Assembly: GCF_000769655.1 (NCBI RefSeq)
Contig: NZ_CP008887.1
Coordinates: 1,302,001-1,366,000, forward strand
Reading direction: 5' to 3'
Length of the DNA stretch: 64,000 nt
Origin: Thermococcus eurythermalis
Lineage (GTDB): Archaea > Methanobacteriota_B > Thermococci > Thermococcales > Thermococcaceae
Shown here piece after piece: positions 29,048 through 37,315 of this stretch (its first letter is position 1; each line of letters begins with the position of its first letter). The notes under the pieces were generated by a model, which saw only the letters and a program-made list of their open reading frames with translations, ran no database searches and was not told the DNA's origin. Both the position numbers and the translations under genes were made by a program.

Positions 29048-29839
29048 TTAGAGTCTCGTAAGTTCAAGAACCAGCTCCGCCCTGGAACAGTGCTTCCTCA
29101 GCCTTTCAAGAACCCTTTCTTTTCCCCCGAGGGCCGGCCACAGTATCGAGTCAATGTGGAGAGGAGAAATTCCAGTTTCCTTCGCTACCCTGCTCCAGAA
29201 GCTTACCGGTGGCTCGCTGGTAAAGCGCTTCGTGTAGGCGTTTATCCTCACGTCGTCAGGTATCTCGATGGCCATTGGATACGGCACGAACTCGCCAAAG
29301 ACTATCCTCCCCGCGTAGCCGAACATCTTCACTGCGAAGACCATCGTTTTTGCGCTCTTCTTCGAGCCGAGCGTTTTAGCAAGCTTGTCGCGAAGGCGCT
29401 CCATTCCTTCGAAGTAGTACTCCCTCAAGTCTTCGAGAGAACGCTCCTCAAGGAACGGCTCAAGCCTCTGCAGTCGCTTGAGCTTCCCCGCAACGAGGCG
29501 CCTGTTAGTCTGGGAGTTGGGGAGGAAACGAGAATACGCTTCGGCAATGCCCCCCTCCGGCGGGTTTTTGGAGAAATACTTTGAGAACTCCCACCACCAG
29601 TCCTCGCCCTTTCCGCTGAGCTGGTAGCTGACGATGGAGTTTGCTATAACGAGCTTGACGAAGAGTTCGTCGTCCCCGAGGTTTTCCCGGAGGTTTTTGA
29701 GCGCGTCGAACTGCAAATCGACTTTCTCCTCTATCAACCTCGCGCAGTCGATGCCCAGCTCGTTCAGGATTTCGATGAGGCGCTGGACTTTCTCCCCATC
29801 TTCCCGGTATTTTATCCTCACGAAGCGGTCGAGCGTCAC
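29048..29839 (-). CDS. 8-oxoguanine DNA glycosylase/lyase, AGOG type
   Basis: 263 residues. Archaeal GO glycosylase removes 8-oxoguanine and nicks the abasic site. Family features: WWWEFSKYFSKNPP near residue 78, the helix-hairpin-helix lysine region KKSAKTMVFAVKMFGYAGR (catalytic Lys) and the aspartate in IPDDVRINAYTKR, followed by FWSRVAKETGISPLHIDSILW. The length is typical. It overlaps the 3' end of the beta-RFAP synthase-like gene by 4 bp (ATGA type), so they are cotranscribed. Confidence 0.88.
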   Translation of the reverse strand: MTLDRFVRIKYREDGEKVQRLIEILNELGIDCARLIEEKVDLQFDALKNLRENLGDDELFVKLVIANSIVSYQLSGKGEDWWWEFSKYFSKNPPEGGIAEAYSRFLPNSQTNRRLVAGKLKRLQRLEPFLEERSLEDLREYYFEGMERLRDKLAKTLGSKKSAKTMVFAVKMFGYAGRIVFGEFVPYPMAIEIPDDVRINAYTKRFTSEPPVSFWSRVAKETGISPLHIDSILWPALGGKERVLERLRKHCSRAELVLELTRL

Positions 29840-30804
29840 CCTGCCACGCTCCTTATCAACCTTTCCAAGAAGGCGTTTTCTGTGACGATTTCCGCCCCAA
29901 TGTTCCTTGGGAGACCGAGCTCGACCTTGGCCCTTATCCCGTGCTCCCGTAGATAGTCACTCAGCTCCGCAGAGAGCCTCTGGAACTCCCCTTTCAGGAT
30001 TAGCCCATAAACGGTCGGCCCCCAGCTGCTCTGGCCCGCGCCGTAGGTGTGCTCCCTGAGCCACTCAAGTATCAGTCTCACGTCTTCCCTGAACTCCCCG
30101 CCCTGGAACTCGGCGAAGTGCTTCCCGACGAGCGTCTGTACCGCGGAGAGGTGTCTGCCAAAGGTCTTTATGTTTCTCTCCTTCAGGGCGGGCAGGAGGC
30201 CTAGCAGAATGCGGTGGCTTATCTCCATCGCGGCTCTGACGTCCCCGAACTTCCCCCCCATTATGGGCTTCTCTTCCTCCTCGTCGAAGCCTGGCCTGGT
30301 CTCCGGAATAACGAGCAGGAAGGCCCATTCCTCCGGGAAGTCCCCCCTGAATATCAGCGGGGGAACTCCTTCCTCAACGCCCCCGTCGAGGACAAAACCG
30401 CCGTGGGCGAAGGCGTAGATTCCCGCCCCGCTGTTCTTGCCCCTCCCAAGGGCTTCGGCAAGCTTTTCGACGGGAGTATTCAGGCCGCTGAGCTTCGCTA
30501 CCGCAGTCCCCACAGCGAGGCTGAGCTGGGTGGTGGAGCCCAAACCGACGTGCCTTGGAATCGCCTTCCTCACCTCAACCAGGTAGCCGGTGCCGGTTCC
30601 AAAGGCCGAGTTCATTCTGGCGAGGGTCTTCTTTATTGTCTCGACGTCCTCCCCCTCCGCCTTTATTTCCAGGCTCTCCGAGGGGAGGACTCTGACCTCG
30701 TACCCGCCTTCCAGAGCAACGCCAAGGCTCCCGAAGCGTCTTCCAAGCGAGCCCGTTGGGTCTATAAGGCCGAGGTGGAGCCTTTTTGGTGTCCGGATTA
30801 TCAT
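29836..30804 (-). CDS. Beta-ribofuranosylaminobenzene 5'-phosphate synthase-like GHMP protein
   Basis: 322 residues of the GHMP kinase fold. The glycine-rich loop is IPRHVGLGSTTQLSLAVG near residue 85. The closely related RFAP synthase condenses p-hydroxybenzoate or p-aminobenzoate with PRPP in the first step of the methanopterin arm, and features such as RTPKRLHLGLIDPTG, GRGKNSGAGIYAFAHGGFVLDGG and SWGPTVYGL match that family as I recall it. Thermococcus is not a methanogen but makes a related modified pterin. The divergent neighbourhood includes a dihydropteroate synthase-like gene at 31153, which supports a pterin role. Confidence 0.82.
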   Translation of the reverse strand: MIIRTPKRLHLGLIDPTGSLGRRFGSLGVALEGGYEVRVLPSESLEIKAEGEDVETIKKTLARMNSAFGTGTGYLVEVRKAIPRHVGLGSTTQLSLAVGTAVAKLSGLNTPVEKLAEALGRGKNSGAGIYAFAHGGFVLDGGVEEGVPPLIFRGDFPEEWAFLLVIPETRPGFDEEEEKPIMGGKFGDVRAAMEISHRILLGLLPALKERNIKTFGRHLSAVQTLVGKHFAEFQGGEFREDVRLILEWLREHTYGAGQSSWGPTVYGLILKGEFQRLSAELSDYLREHGIRAKVELGLPRNIGAEIVTENAFLERLIRSVAG

Positions 30805-30860
30805 CTTCTCCCACCCAATAAAGTTTTTAACGATTACTCCCAGTGGTGATGGGTGATTAT

Positions 30861-31178
30861 ATGGCCAAGGAGGGGAACACGCTTGAACTCGTCCTCTACT
30901 TTGTGGCGGCGTTCCTGGGGGTAATCGGCCTCGTTACTATCCCCGCCCTTGTTGCGGAGCTCTACCTGCTCCACGCAATTTCGAAGCGGAACCTGGCCGT
31001 TACGGGGGAGGCCGTCCTTGCGACTTTTACCGCCTTAAACGGCGCCTTTGTTTTTGTCATCTACGCGATGGACGTCGACCCGTTTCTGCCAGTCGTCTTA
31101 TCAACTCTAACGTTTTTAGTCTTGGCGGTGCTTATTGAAGGGGGTGTTTGCTGTGAAGTTTGCGGGAATCGGCCTTGA
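30861..31178 (+). CDS. Small membrane protein with three hydrophobic segments
   Basis: About 105 residues. Hydrophobic segments at about 10-35, 48-72 and 78-95, then a short tail with CCEVC. Two in-frame ATGs (30849, 30861) are possible; the later follows GGGTGATT. Not recognised. It overlaps the start of the DHPS-like gene by 26 bp, so translation is coupled. Confidence 0.6.
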   Translation: MAKEGNTLELVLYFVAAFLGVIGLVTIPALVAELYLLHAISKRNLAVTGEAVLATFTALNGAFVFVIYAMDVDPFLPVVLSTLTFLVLAVLIEGGVCCEVCGNRP

Positions 31179-31971
31179 CGAGCCGAGGATAATGGGCGTG
31201 ATAAACGTCTCGCCGGAGAGCTTCTACAAGGGGAGTGTGAAGAGCGATGAGCGGGCGTTAGCCGAGACCGCCGTTAGAATGGTCGAGGAAGGTGCGAGCT
31301 TCATAGACATCGGGGCAAAGTCAACGGCCCCTTACCTTGAGACCCAGATTCCGCTCGAAGAGGAAATCAAGAGGGCCGTCTGGGCGGTTAAAGTGGTTAA
31401 GGACAGCGTTGATGTCCCGGTCAGTATAGACACCACGAGTGCAAGGGTCGCCGAAGAAGCGCTGAAAGCAGGGGCGGACATAATAAACGACGTCACAGGC
31501 CTCAAGGGTGACCCCGAAATGGCGAAAGTGGCTTCTGAGTACAGTGCTCCCACCGTTTTGTGTGCTCACGGGACAGTGCGCGACTTCTCTGACCCCGTTG
31601 CAACGGTTGTTCACTTCCTTGAGGAGAGCCTCGCAATAGCAAGGGAGCACGGGGTTGAAGACGTGGCCGTTGATCCTGCCATAGGTTTCCTAAGGCCTAG
31701 GTACCCGCCTTGGTACGAATGGGACTCAAAGGTCATAGCGAACCTCAACCTCCTCAAGCTCCTTGGAAAACCGATTCTCGTTGGGGTCTCACGGAAGTCC
31801 TTCATAGGTGCCATAACGGGCAGGGAGAACCCCTCGGAGAGGCTTGCGGGCAGTCTCTCGGCAACCGCAGTGGCGGTCTTCAGGGGTGCAAACATCGTCA
31901 GAACGCACGACGTTAGGGAGACCCTTGACGCCGTTAAAATGGCAGGCTTCCTCAGGCGGTTTTCCATTTAG
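31153..31971 (+). CDS. Dihydropteroate synthase-like pterin-binding protein
   Basis: About 272 residues with a pterin-binding TIM barrel. Motifs follow bacterial FolP: MGVINVSPESFY, DIGAKSTAP, VSIDTTSARVAEEAL, INDVTGLKG, DPAIGFL, VGVSRKSFIG and the terminal RTHDVRE. In methanopterin-making archaea a DHPS homologue joins the pterin to the arylamine ribose phosphate, and the RFAP synthase-like gene lies about 350 bp away. The GTG at 31153 follows GGGGTG at good spacing and is preferred over the TTG at 31135. Its last 20 bp overlap the convergent permease gene. Confidence 0.85.
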   Translation: MKFAGIGLDEPRIMGVINVSPESFYKGSVKSDERALAETAVRMVEEGASFIDIGAKSTAPYLETQIPLEEEIKRAVWAVKVVKDSVDVPVSIDTTSARVAEEALKAGADIINDVTGLKGDPEMAKVASEYSAPTVLCAHGTVRDFSDPVATVVHFLEESLAIAREHGVEDVAVDPAIGFLRPRYPPWYEWDSKVIANLNLLKLLGKPILVGVSRKSFIGAITGRENPSERLAGSLSATAVAVFRGANIVRTHDVRETLDAVKMAGFLRRFSI

Positions 31972-32953
31972 CGCCTTTTGCCCTCTTCCATTCCTCCAGA
32001 AGGGTTATCAGGAGCGAGATGGAAACCGGCCCTATAATGATTCCTACGAACCCAAAGGCTATGTAGCCGCCGAAAATTCCGACGAGGCTGACGAGAGCAT
32101 TGACGCCCCACTTTTTCTTCTCCAGCTTTTTGGAGAGTGCTATATCCGGCAGGGGGGATATTAGGGCAAAGCCGAGGATACCCATTACAAGGGCCTTCCC
32201 ATAGAGGCCCGACTTGAAGAGGTAGACGGCACTCGCCACCCAGACTGCCCATCCCCCCAGGACTGGTAGCAGCTCAAGGACGACGACCAGTATGCCGGCC
32301 GCTATTGAACCTCCAGCGTCAGATATTCCGAGGAGGTAAAATAGGACTGAGAGCACGACACCCTTGCCGACGCTCACGAGCAACCATCCGCGCAGGAGGT
32401 GGTGGAGCGTCCCTGCCGCACTGTTTATGAGCTTCATGGCGAGCTCTTCCCTGCTGGGCGGTAGGAGGGCATAGACCTCGTCCTTGATAGCTTTTGCGTT
32501 TATAAGGGCGCCGTAGAAGGCAAAAACCATGACGATGACCTGAAGGGCAAGCGTGGGCAGGGAATAGGTGTAGCCCAAGACATACTCGTTGAAGCGCTCC
32601 TCTATTGCATACGAAAGTCTGTGCAGGAGGTCGTATATCCCGCTGGGGAGGTTTAGGCCGAGAAGCCACCCGAAGAAAGTTTCAACGTAGTCTGCGAGGG
32701 AGTACTTTACGTCGTTTATCCAGAGGGCAAAGCCGAGTATGAAGAGGAAGGAAAAGATCGTTAAAAGCCCCGTAAGGAGGAACACAGACCAGCGGTTCCC
32801 GATTTTGAGGCTGAGCCTTTCGTGAACCGGATAGAGAATGTAAGCCAGGGTTGCGGCCACGATTAGGGGGGAAAGAACCGGACTAACCGTCTGCCAGGTA
32901 AGGTAAAGGATTACCAGTGAGACGGCTATCCATACCCCGGTTTCAATCTCCAT
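31952..32953 (-). CDS. AI-2E family transporter (PerM-like permease)
   Basis: 333 residues with about eight hydrophobic segments in the family's pattern: two at the N-terminus (about 8-45), one near 58-78, a soluble middle with an amphipathic region, then a dense C-terminal group. Characteristic strings are SPVLSPLIVAATLAYILYP, GWLLVSVGKGVV and GFVGIIIGPV near the end. Members in bacteria export diverse small molecules or Na+/H+; the archaeal substrate is not known. Its stop overlaps the DHPS-like gene (20 bp, convergent). The next minus gene upstream overlaps its start by 11 bp. Confidence 0.82.
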   Translation of the reverse strand: MEIETGVWIAVSLVILYLTWQTVSPVLSPLIVAATLAYILYPVHERLSLKIGNRWSVFLLTGLLTIFSFLFILGFALWINDVKYSLADYVETFFGWLLGLNLPSGIYDLLHRLSYAIEERFNEYVLGYTYSLPTLALQVIVMVFAFYGALINAKAIKDEVYALLPPSREELAMKLINSAAGTLHHLLRGWLLVSVGKGVVLSVLFYLLGISDAGGSIAAGILVVVLELLPVLGGWAVWVASAVYLFKSGLYGKALVMGILGFALISPLPDIALSKKLEKKKWGVNALVSLVGIFGGYIAFGFVGIIIGPVSISLLITLLEEWKRAKGAKWKTA

Positions 32954-33422
32954 CGAGCATCCCCAGATACTTTAGAACCAGCTCCCTGGCGCTCGGTTTG
33001 TTGAATATTACAAGGTAACCCCTCTCGTCAAGGAGGAAGTCCTTTCCGAGTGCGAGCAGGCCTTTCTTGAGCTTTACGATTTCTGCCTTATCCAGGTCTA
33101 TCCGTTCCTTGATTTCCTCCGGCGCGTTGATGCCCTCAAGGGCCTTTTCGAGCCTGTTGAGGACGCTCCTGTTGGTGAACTTGACGGGGCTGAAGTTTGG
33201 CTCCTCTGCGACTATCTCACTGGGGTCGAGGTATATTCCCCAGAACTCCTTGGCGCACTCAAAGGGGTATACGTAGTCCGGCCCATAATCTGGGAGGTAG
33301 AGCTCCCTTATAATCGCGAGGAGAAGCCTCCTGGCGTCTTTTCCGTAGTACTCAACCCTGAGCTTAAACTTCCCGTCCTCAAAGCCGTTTTCAAAGACCT
33401 CAAGCTTCTCCTCGCAGAGCAC
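32943..33422 (-). CDS. Conserved protein of unknown function
   Basis: 159 residues, soluble, acidic, mixed alpha/beta, with no signal or membrane segment. I do not recognise a domain. It contains a single Cys in YPFECAKEFWG and a C-terminal helical region. It lies between SppA and the AI-2E permease, with overlaps or gaps of a few bp on both sides, so all three are likely one operon. Confidence 0.6.
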   Translation of the reverse strand: MLCEEKLEVFENGFEDGKFKLRVEYYGKDARRLLLAIIRELYLPDYGPDYVYPFECAKEFWGIYLDPSEIVAEEPNFSPVKFTNRSVLNRLEKALEGINAPEEIKERIDLDKAEIVKLKKGLLALGKDFLLDERGYLVIFNKPSARELVLKYLGMLDGD

Positions 33423-33426
33423 GGTC

Positions 33427-34413
33427 TCACCCCCTCAGATAGGGCCCGACATAGTCCGGGTCGAGGTAAAGGGCCCTGCTCCCAACGACACCGAAGTCGC
33501 TGGGGGACTCAAGGTTCTTGTATATCACTACCTCTGCGCTCGTAACGTTCATTAACTTTTCGAGGGCCTCGATGGCGGTGTCCATGCCGCCAACCTCGTC
33601 CACGAGCGTCCCGGTAACGTTCTGGGCGAACCACGTCCTTCCTGTGGCAAACTCCTCAACCTCGGACACGTTCATGTTCCTCCCCTCACTGACTGCCTGC
33701 AGGAACGCCTGAAAGTACGTGTTCACCATGTTGCCAATTATCTTCTTTTCCTCCTCCGTGAGACCCCTCCACTCTGCACCCATGTCCTTATGTGGCCCGG
33801 TCTTGAAGACTTCGACCTCCACGCCGTTCAGCTCGTAGTTTTTCTCGTAGTTGTAGTGGACGTAAAGGACTCCGATGCTCCCGACCTCCGCAAGGGGGCT
33901 GGCAATGATTTTATTGGCCCCAACGGCTATGTAGTAACCTCCGGAGGCCATAATACCCCCGGAGTATGCCACAACCGGTTTGACAAGGGCGAGCTTCTTG
34001 ACTTCCGAGTAGATGTCTATAACCGGCCCAACTTCACCGCCGGGGCTCTCAACCCAGAGAAGGACTCCCCCAATCGACTCGTCGCCCGCGAGCTTCCTCA
34101 GCAGGGGGATAACCTCAAGTGCGGTATCGCTGGTTATTATTCCAAAAATCGGGACGACGGCTATTGTTTCTCCCCCCGTGCCGTTGATGAGCGAGCGGAG
34201 GTATGCAACTTCCTCCTTCAGCTGGGCTATCTGATAGTCCGAGGCTCCCTCGCACGTTACGTTAAGGGGAGTCTCCACCGTTATCGGGGCCGTAACGTTC
34301 CGGGGAACCTCTATCGGCGACGTTGCCTGGTAGAGCACTGCGATTGCCACTGCTGAGAGCACCAGAAGGAGCGTGAGAACTGCCGAGATGTACTTCCAGA
34401 TGTCCTCCCTCAT
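33427..34413 (-). CDS. sppA: Signal peptide peptidase SppA
   Basis: 328 residues. Membrane-anchored Ser-Lys protease that degrades cleaved signal peptides. One N-terminal membrane segment (about 10-28) with the rest outside. ClpP/crotonase-like core: GIITSD, LLWVESPGGEVGP, VVAYSGGIMASGGYYIA with the catalytic serine (near residue 158), and the lysine in KTGPHKDMGAEW (near 212). The length matches the short archaeal form. GGTGAG precedes the ATG. It is divergent from the isomerase gene at 34506. Confidence 0.93.
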   Translation of the reverse strand: MREDIWKYISAVLTLLLVLSAVAIAVLYQATSPIEVPRNVTAPITVETPLNVTCEGASDYQIAQLKEEVAYLRSLINGTGGETIAVVPIFGIITSDTALEVIPLLRKLAGDESIGGVLLWVESPGGEVGPVIDIYSEVKKLALVKPVVAYSGGIMASGGYYIAVGANKIIASPLAEVGSIGVLYVHYNYEKNYELNGVEVEVFKTGPHKDMGAEWRGLTEEEKKIIGNMVNTYFQAFLQAVSEGRNMNVSEVEEFATGRTWFAQNVTGTLVDEVGGMDTAIEALEKLMNVTSAEVVIYKNLESPSDFGVVGSRALYLDPDYVGPYLRG

Positions 34414-34462
34414 TCTCTCACCTTAGACCCATTTTCCCTGCAACTTTTAAACCTACCTCGCT

Positions 34463-34477
34463 AAGCTTTTATATCAC
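34463..34477 (+). promoter_or_regulatory. TATA box of the TIM-barrel isomerase gene
   Basis: AAGCTTTTATATCAC, about 37 bp ahead of the ATG at 34506, leaves a short leader with CAGGTGATT. Confidence 0.55.
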
Positions 34478-34505
34478 ACTGAGAAAATTCGGGGCAGGTG
34501 ATTGC

Positions 34506-35312
34506 ATGGAGATTGGGGTAACAATCTATCCCCATTTTGTCACAAAGGACAAGGGCCTCGCGTCAATCCTGGCCGACGTCAAGATTAAGGACTATGACTT
34601 CGTCTCGATTTTCCCGCACACGCTCGGGTTAATCAAGAACGGTGTCGTCGTGGAGAAGAGCCTCAGGAACATCGAGACGACCCTCAAGGGAGTCGGGATA
34701 AACTACATCGTCAGAATGCCGACCTCGGTCAATCTGCGCGACCACATATACTACACGAGGCACTTCAGGGTCGCCAAGGCAGTCGCGGACGTCGCGATAA
34801 AGCTCGGCGCAAAGGTCATCGTAATGCAGAGCGGAAGGACGGGAAGGCTCGACCTCGAAATCGAGGCCATCCAGCAGCTGGCCGACATGGTTGCGCCTTT
34901 CGACATAAAGATAGCCCTTGAGAACACCTTCAGCGTTAAGGACACCCTCTACGTCGTCGAGAACGTCAGGAGAGACAACGTCGGCTTCGCCCTTGATGTC
35001 GCACACGCGTTCCTCAGCGCCCAGGGCAACGAGGAGAAGCTCCTTGAGGACGTCAAGCTCGGCACCGACAAGACGGTCATTTTAATGATACATGACAACT
35101 TTGGAAAGCTCTTCCCGCAGGTGGAGCCAGAAGATGCTCTCGCCTACGGTGTCGGCGACCTGCACCTGCTCCCGGGAGAGGGGAGCATCCCGTTCGGAAA
35201 GATCCTCCGCCTGTTCGGGGACGTTCCCCTGCTCCTGAAGGTCAAAGACCCAGAAAAGTTCTCCAAGATACCGACCAAGCGGGGGCTAATAGAGCTTTTG
35301 ACGAGCCTATAG
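34506..35312 (+). CDS. Sugar phosphate isomerase/epimerase-like TIM barrel
   Basis: 268 residues of the xylose isomerase-like/AP endonuclease 2 superfamily. Recognisable are the strand-end acidic and His residues in [26 protein letters not shown] and the C-terminal [11 protein letters not shown], which resemble metal ligands of this fold. The substrate is unknown. The stop overlaps the RNase III-like gene by 6 bp (convergent). Confidence 0.75.
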   Translation: MEIGVTIYPHFVTKDKGLASILADVKIKDYDFVSIFPHTLGLIKNGVVVEKSLRNIETTLKGVGINYIVRMPTSVNLRDHIYYTRHFRVAKAVADVAIKLGAKVIVMQSGRTGRLDLEIEAIQQLADMVAPFDIKIALENTFSVKDTLYVVENVRRDNVGFALDVAHAFLSAQGNEEKLLEDVKLGTDKTVILMIHDNFGKLFPQVEPEDALAYGVGDLHLLPGEGSIPFGKILRLFGDVPLLLKVKDPEKFSKIPTKRGLIELLTSL

Positions 35313-35711
35313 CTCCAGCCTCTCGCCAACTACTTTGAAGACCTCGGCAAGGGCCTTACCTATCACTTCTTTCTTCCTTGTAAAATGGGTGACGTCCTCG
35401 CTCAGGTTCTCGCGAATGATTTTGACCGCTTCCTCAATCGTTATTGCACCTTCGAGCCAGGCGTAGGCGAATATTGCCTCCGCAACGTCCCCCCGCGCAT
35501 GTTTGTCGCTGCGGGGTGGGGCCAGCTTTCTCAGTCCTGACATTTCGAGGGCAAGGGCGAGGGAAGCGTTTGGAACCCTTTCCCCGGTCGGCCTGCCGAG
35601 GTATTCGCTCAGGGCCAGGGAAAATACGAAGTTGAGGAGCGAGTCGCCGAACTTCGACAGCCCCTTGTCCGTAAAGTCCATTGAATAAGAAAATGTGGCC
35701 AAGGGCTTCAC
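35307..35711 (-). CDS. RNase III-like single-domain protein
   Basis: About 134 residues holding one RNase III-type helical domain without a double-stranded RNA-binding domain. The signature corresponds to [20 protein letters not shown] (acidic residue in GDSLLN), and the second acidic pair is in [20 protein letters not shown]. Enough carboxylates remain for metal binding. The preferred start is the GTG at 35711, which overlaps the rpoL stop (GTGA); an ATG at 35732 lies inside rpoL. Last gene of csl4-DUF2067-rpoL, suggesting a role in RNA maturation or decay. Confidence 0.75.
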   Translation of the reverse strand: MKPLATFSYSMDFTDKGLSKFGDSLLNFVFSLALSEYLGRPTGERVPNASLALALEMSGLRKLAPPRSDKHARGDVAEAIFAYAWLEGAITIEEAVKIIRENLSEDVTHFTRKKEVIGKALAEVFKVVGERLEL

Positions 35712-35995
35712 CCTTCGAGGGCCTTCTTCCATGCGTCGAGGACAGTCCTTGCGCGGTCGAATATCTTCTGCGCCGCCTCCTCAAGGACTTCCTCCGGCTT
35801 GACCTTGCCGTCGGTGACGACCCTGAAGCGGGGCTTTCTAGCCATAAGTATCGGGTGCTCGATGGTGTAGCCGGCGAACTTGACGTGCTCGTTCTCGTGG
35901 AGCACCTCGGTGAGCAGGTTGGCGAAGGTGTGGTCTTCTCCCTCAAGATAGAACTCAAGCGTGTTCTCTTCGCGCTTTATGACCTCAATCTTCAT
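35708..35995 (-). CDS. rpoL: DNA-directed RNA polymerase subunit L (Rpo11)
   Basis: About 95 residues. Partner of subunit D in the alpha-like assembly platform of archaeal RNA polymerase. The Rpb11/RpoL pattern is clear: [29 protein letters not shown], then [12 protein letters not shown] and the C-terminal helix with [11 protein letters not shown]. The ATG at 35995 follows GAAGGTGATG; the frame extends to a GTG at 36004. It overlaps the DUF2067 gene by 11 bp. Confidence 0.93.
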   Translation of the reverse strand: MKIEVIKREENTLEFYLEGEDHTFANLLTEVLHENEHVKFAGYTIEHPILMARKPRFRVVTDGKVKPEEVLEEAAQKIFDRARTVLDAWKKALEG

Positions 35996-36614
35996 CGGCA
36001 TCACCTTCTAAAGCTTTCAACAGCTCTTCCAGGGCCTGCTCCTTGTTCTTTATGAGTTCGTATTTAAACTTATCCTCCTTCCACTCGGCGAGGCCGAGCT
36101 CGACCAGCTTGTCCAGCACTTCCTCGGGTTCAAGGCCGAACGCGACGCTGACAGGGATTACTACCTCCCTAATCTGCCTCGTGGTCTGGAGTGCGATTTC
36201 TGAAAGGACGTCTCCGAGCTTCCTCACGAGCTCGACTGCCTCCTCCCAGGGCATAGATGTAATTAGCTCGCCCTCCTTCAGCTCTGCCGTTTCACCGAGC
36301 AGTTCGAGGGTCTTCAGGATTACCGGAGTTGATACGCTCGTCCCAGCTTCGCGGAGGAGGTCGTCTACCATGTGGTGGTAGAACCCGCGTCTGTCGGGAT
36401 AAAGCTTGGCCCTGACCCTATGGTGAATCTCGCGTATCTTCCTTATCGCTTCCCTGATTTCGTCCTTTGTGCCCTGGACGTTTATCTTAATGGAGTCAAG
36501 CCGGCCGTGGACGTAGATGAAGGCCGGCAGGCGGAGCCTCTGGAGCTCCTTCATGAACTCCTCCTTTTCGATATCGCTTTTGACGTGAATGGTTATTACC
36601 TTCTTGGCCCTCAT
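35985..36614 (-). CDS. DUF2067 family protein
   Basis: 209-residue archaeal protein of an uncharacterised family found beside csl4 and rpoL. An N-terminal ferredoxin-like half ([39 protein letters not shown]) is followed by a helical half with a Glu/Lys-rich tail. Likely an RNA-associated function, by context only. ATGA-type overlap with csl4 upstream. Confidence 0.8.
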   Translation of the reverse strand: MRAKKVITIHVKSDIEKEEFMKELQRLRLPAFIYVHGRLDSIKINVQGTKDEIREAIRKIREIHHRVRAKLYPDRRGFYHHMVDDLLREAGTSVSTPVILKTLELLGETAELKEGELITSMPWEEAVELVRKLGDVLSEIALQTTRQIREVVIPVSVAFGLEPEEVLDKLVELGLAEWKEDKFKYELIKNKEQALEELLKALEGDADED

Positions 36615-37204
36615 AGCGACACCTTCATCTTTCTATAGTAAGGGGAGAGCTTCCTCGTCTCGACGTTTCCACAGCGCGGGCAGATGAGCTTGTCTCCGCG
36701 CCTTATCAATGGAGTCCTGCACTTGGAGCAGAGGGCGTAAACGACGCCGAGGTCCTTTCCGCGCGTGGTGAGCTGTATCGGGCTCTTCTCGTTGGCTATG
36801 ACCTTTGCCCTCACGACGTCGCCAATCTTGAACTCCTTGGTTATGTCCTCGACGAAGCCATCTTTAACCTGCGAGATATGGATTCCGGCCAGTTTTGAAG
36901 TCGCTATCTCCCTGTCGTTTTCTCTGCCCTCTATCTGGAGGAGCTGGACGATTACTGCCTGTGGCTTGACCTCTATGACCCTCGCGAGGACTATGTCCCC
37001 GACCTGTGGAAGTGGTGGCGTGTCGGTTACTGGCTCGACGCTTATCTCCATTTTCTCCGGGTTAATCCTGACTCTGCCAGCCCTCGTGGCGTAGAGCTCG
37101 CCGTTCTCTTCTCTAACACCCTCGCCGGGCATGAACTCCTCTATGACACCGAGGTAATCTCCAGGAAGCACCAAGTCGCCGTTTTTGACCTTCCTATCCT
37201 CCAT
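36611..37204 (-). CDS. csl4: Exosome RNA-binding subunit Csl4
   Basis: 197 residues. Cap subunit of the archaeal exosome (3'-5' RNA decay). Domain order: N-terminal barrel (VKNGDLVLPGDYLGVIEEFMPG), central S1 domain (VGDIVLARVIEVKPQAVIVQL to GDVVRAKVI), C-terminal zinc ribbon (ALCSKCRTPLIRR, ICPRCGNVE). First gene of the csl4-DUF2067-rpoL-RNase III-like operon. Upstream on its strand CCTATAAACG (37258-37266) and GCTTAAAAAG (37237-37247) are candidate TATA boxes, and GGAGGTGAG precedes the ATG. Confidence 0.93.
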   Translation of the reverse strand: MEDRKVKNGDLVLPGDYLGVIEEFMPGEGVREENGELYATRAGRVRINPEKMEISVEPVTDTPPLPQVGDIVLARVIEVKPQAVIVQLLQIEGRENDREIATSKLAGIHISQVKDGFVEDITKEFKIGDVVRAKVIANEKSPIQLTTRGKDLGVVYALCSKCRTPLIRRGDKLICPRCGNVETRKLSPYYRKMKVSL

Positions 37205-37315
37205 CCCCTCACCTCCGAAGATTTTCCTACGCCTTCTTTTTAAGCGTTCCCCAACGTTTATAGGCCGAAGGAAAAAGTTTTAGTAATTCGAAACGATGGA
37301 AGGGTGGTGGTAGGA

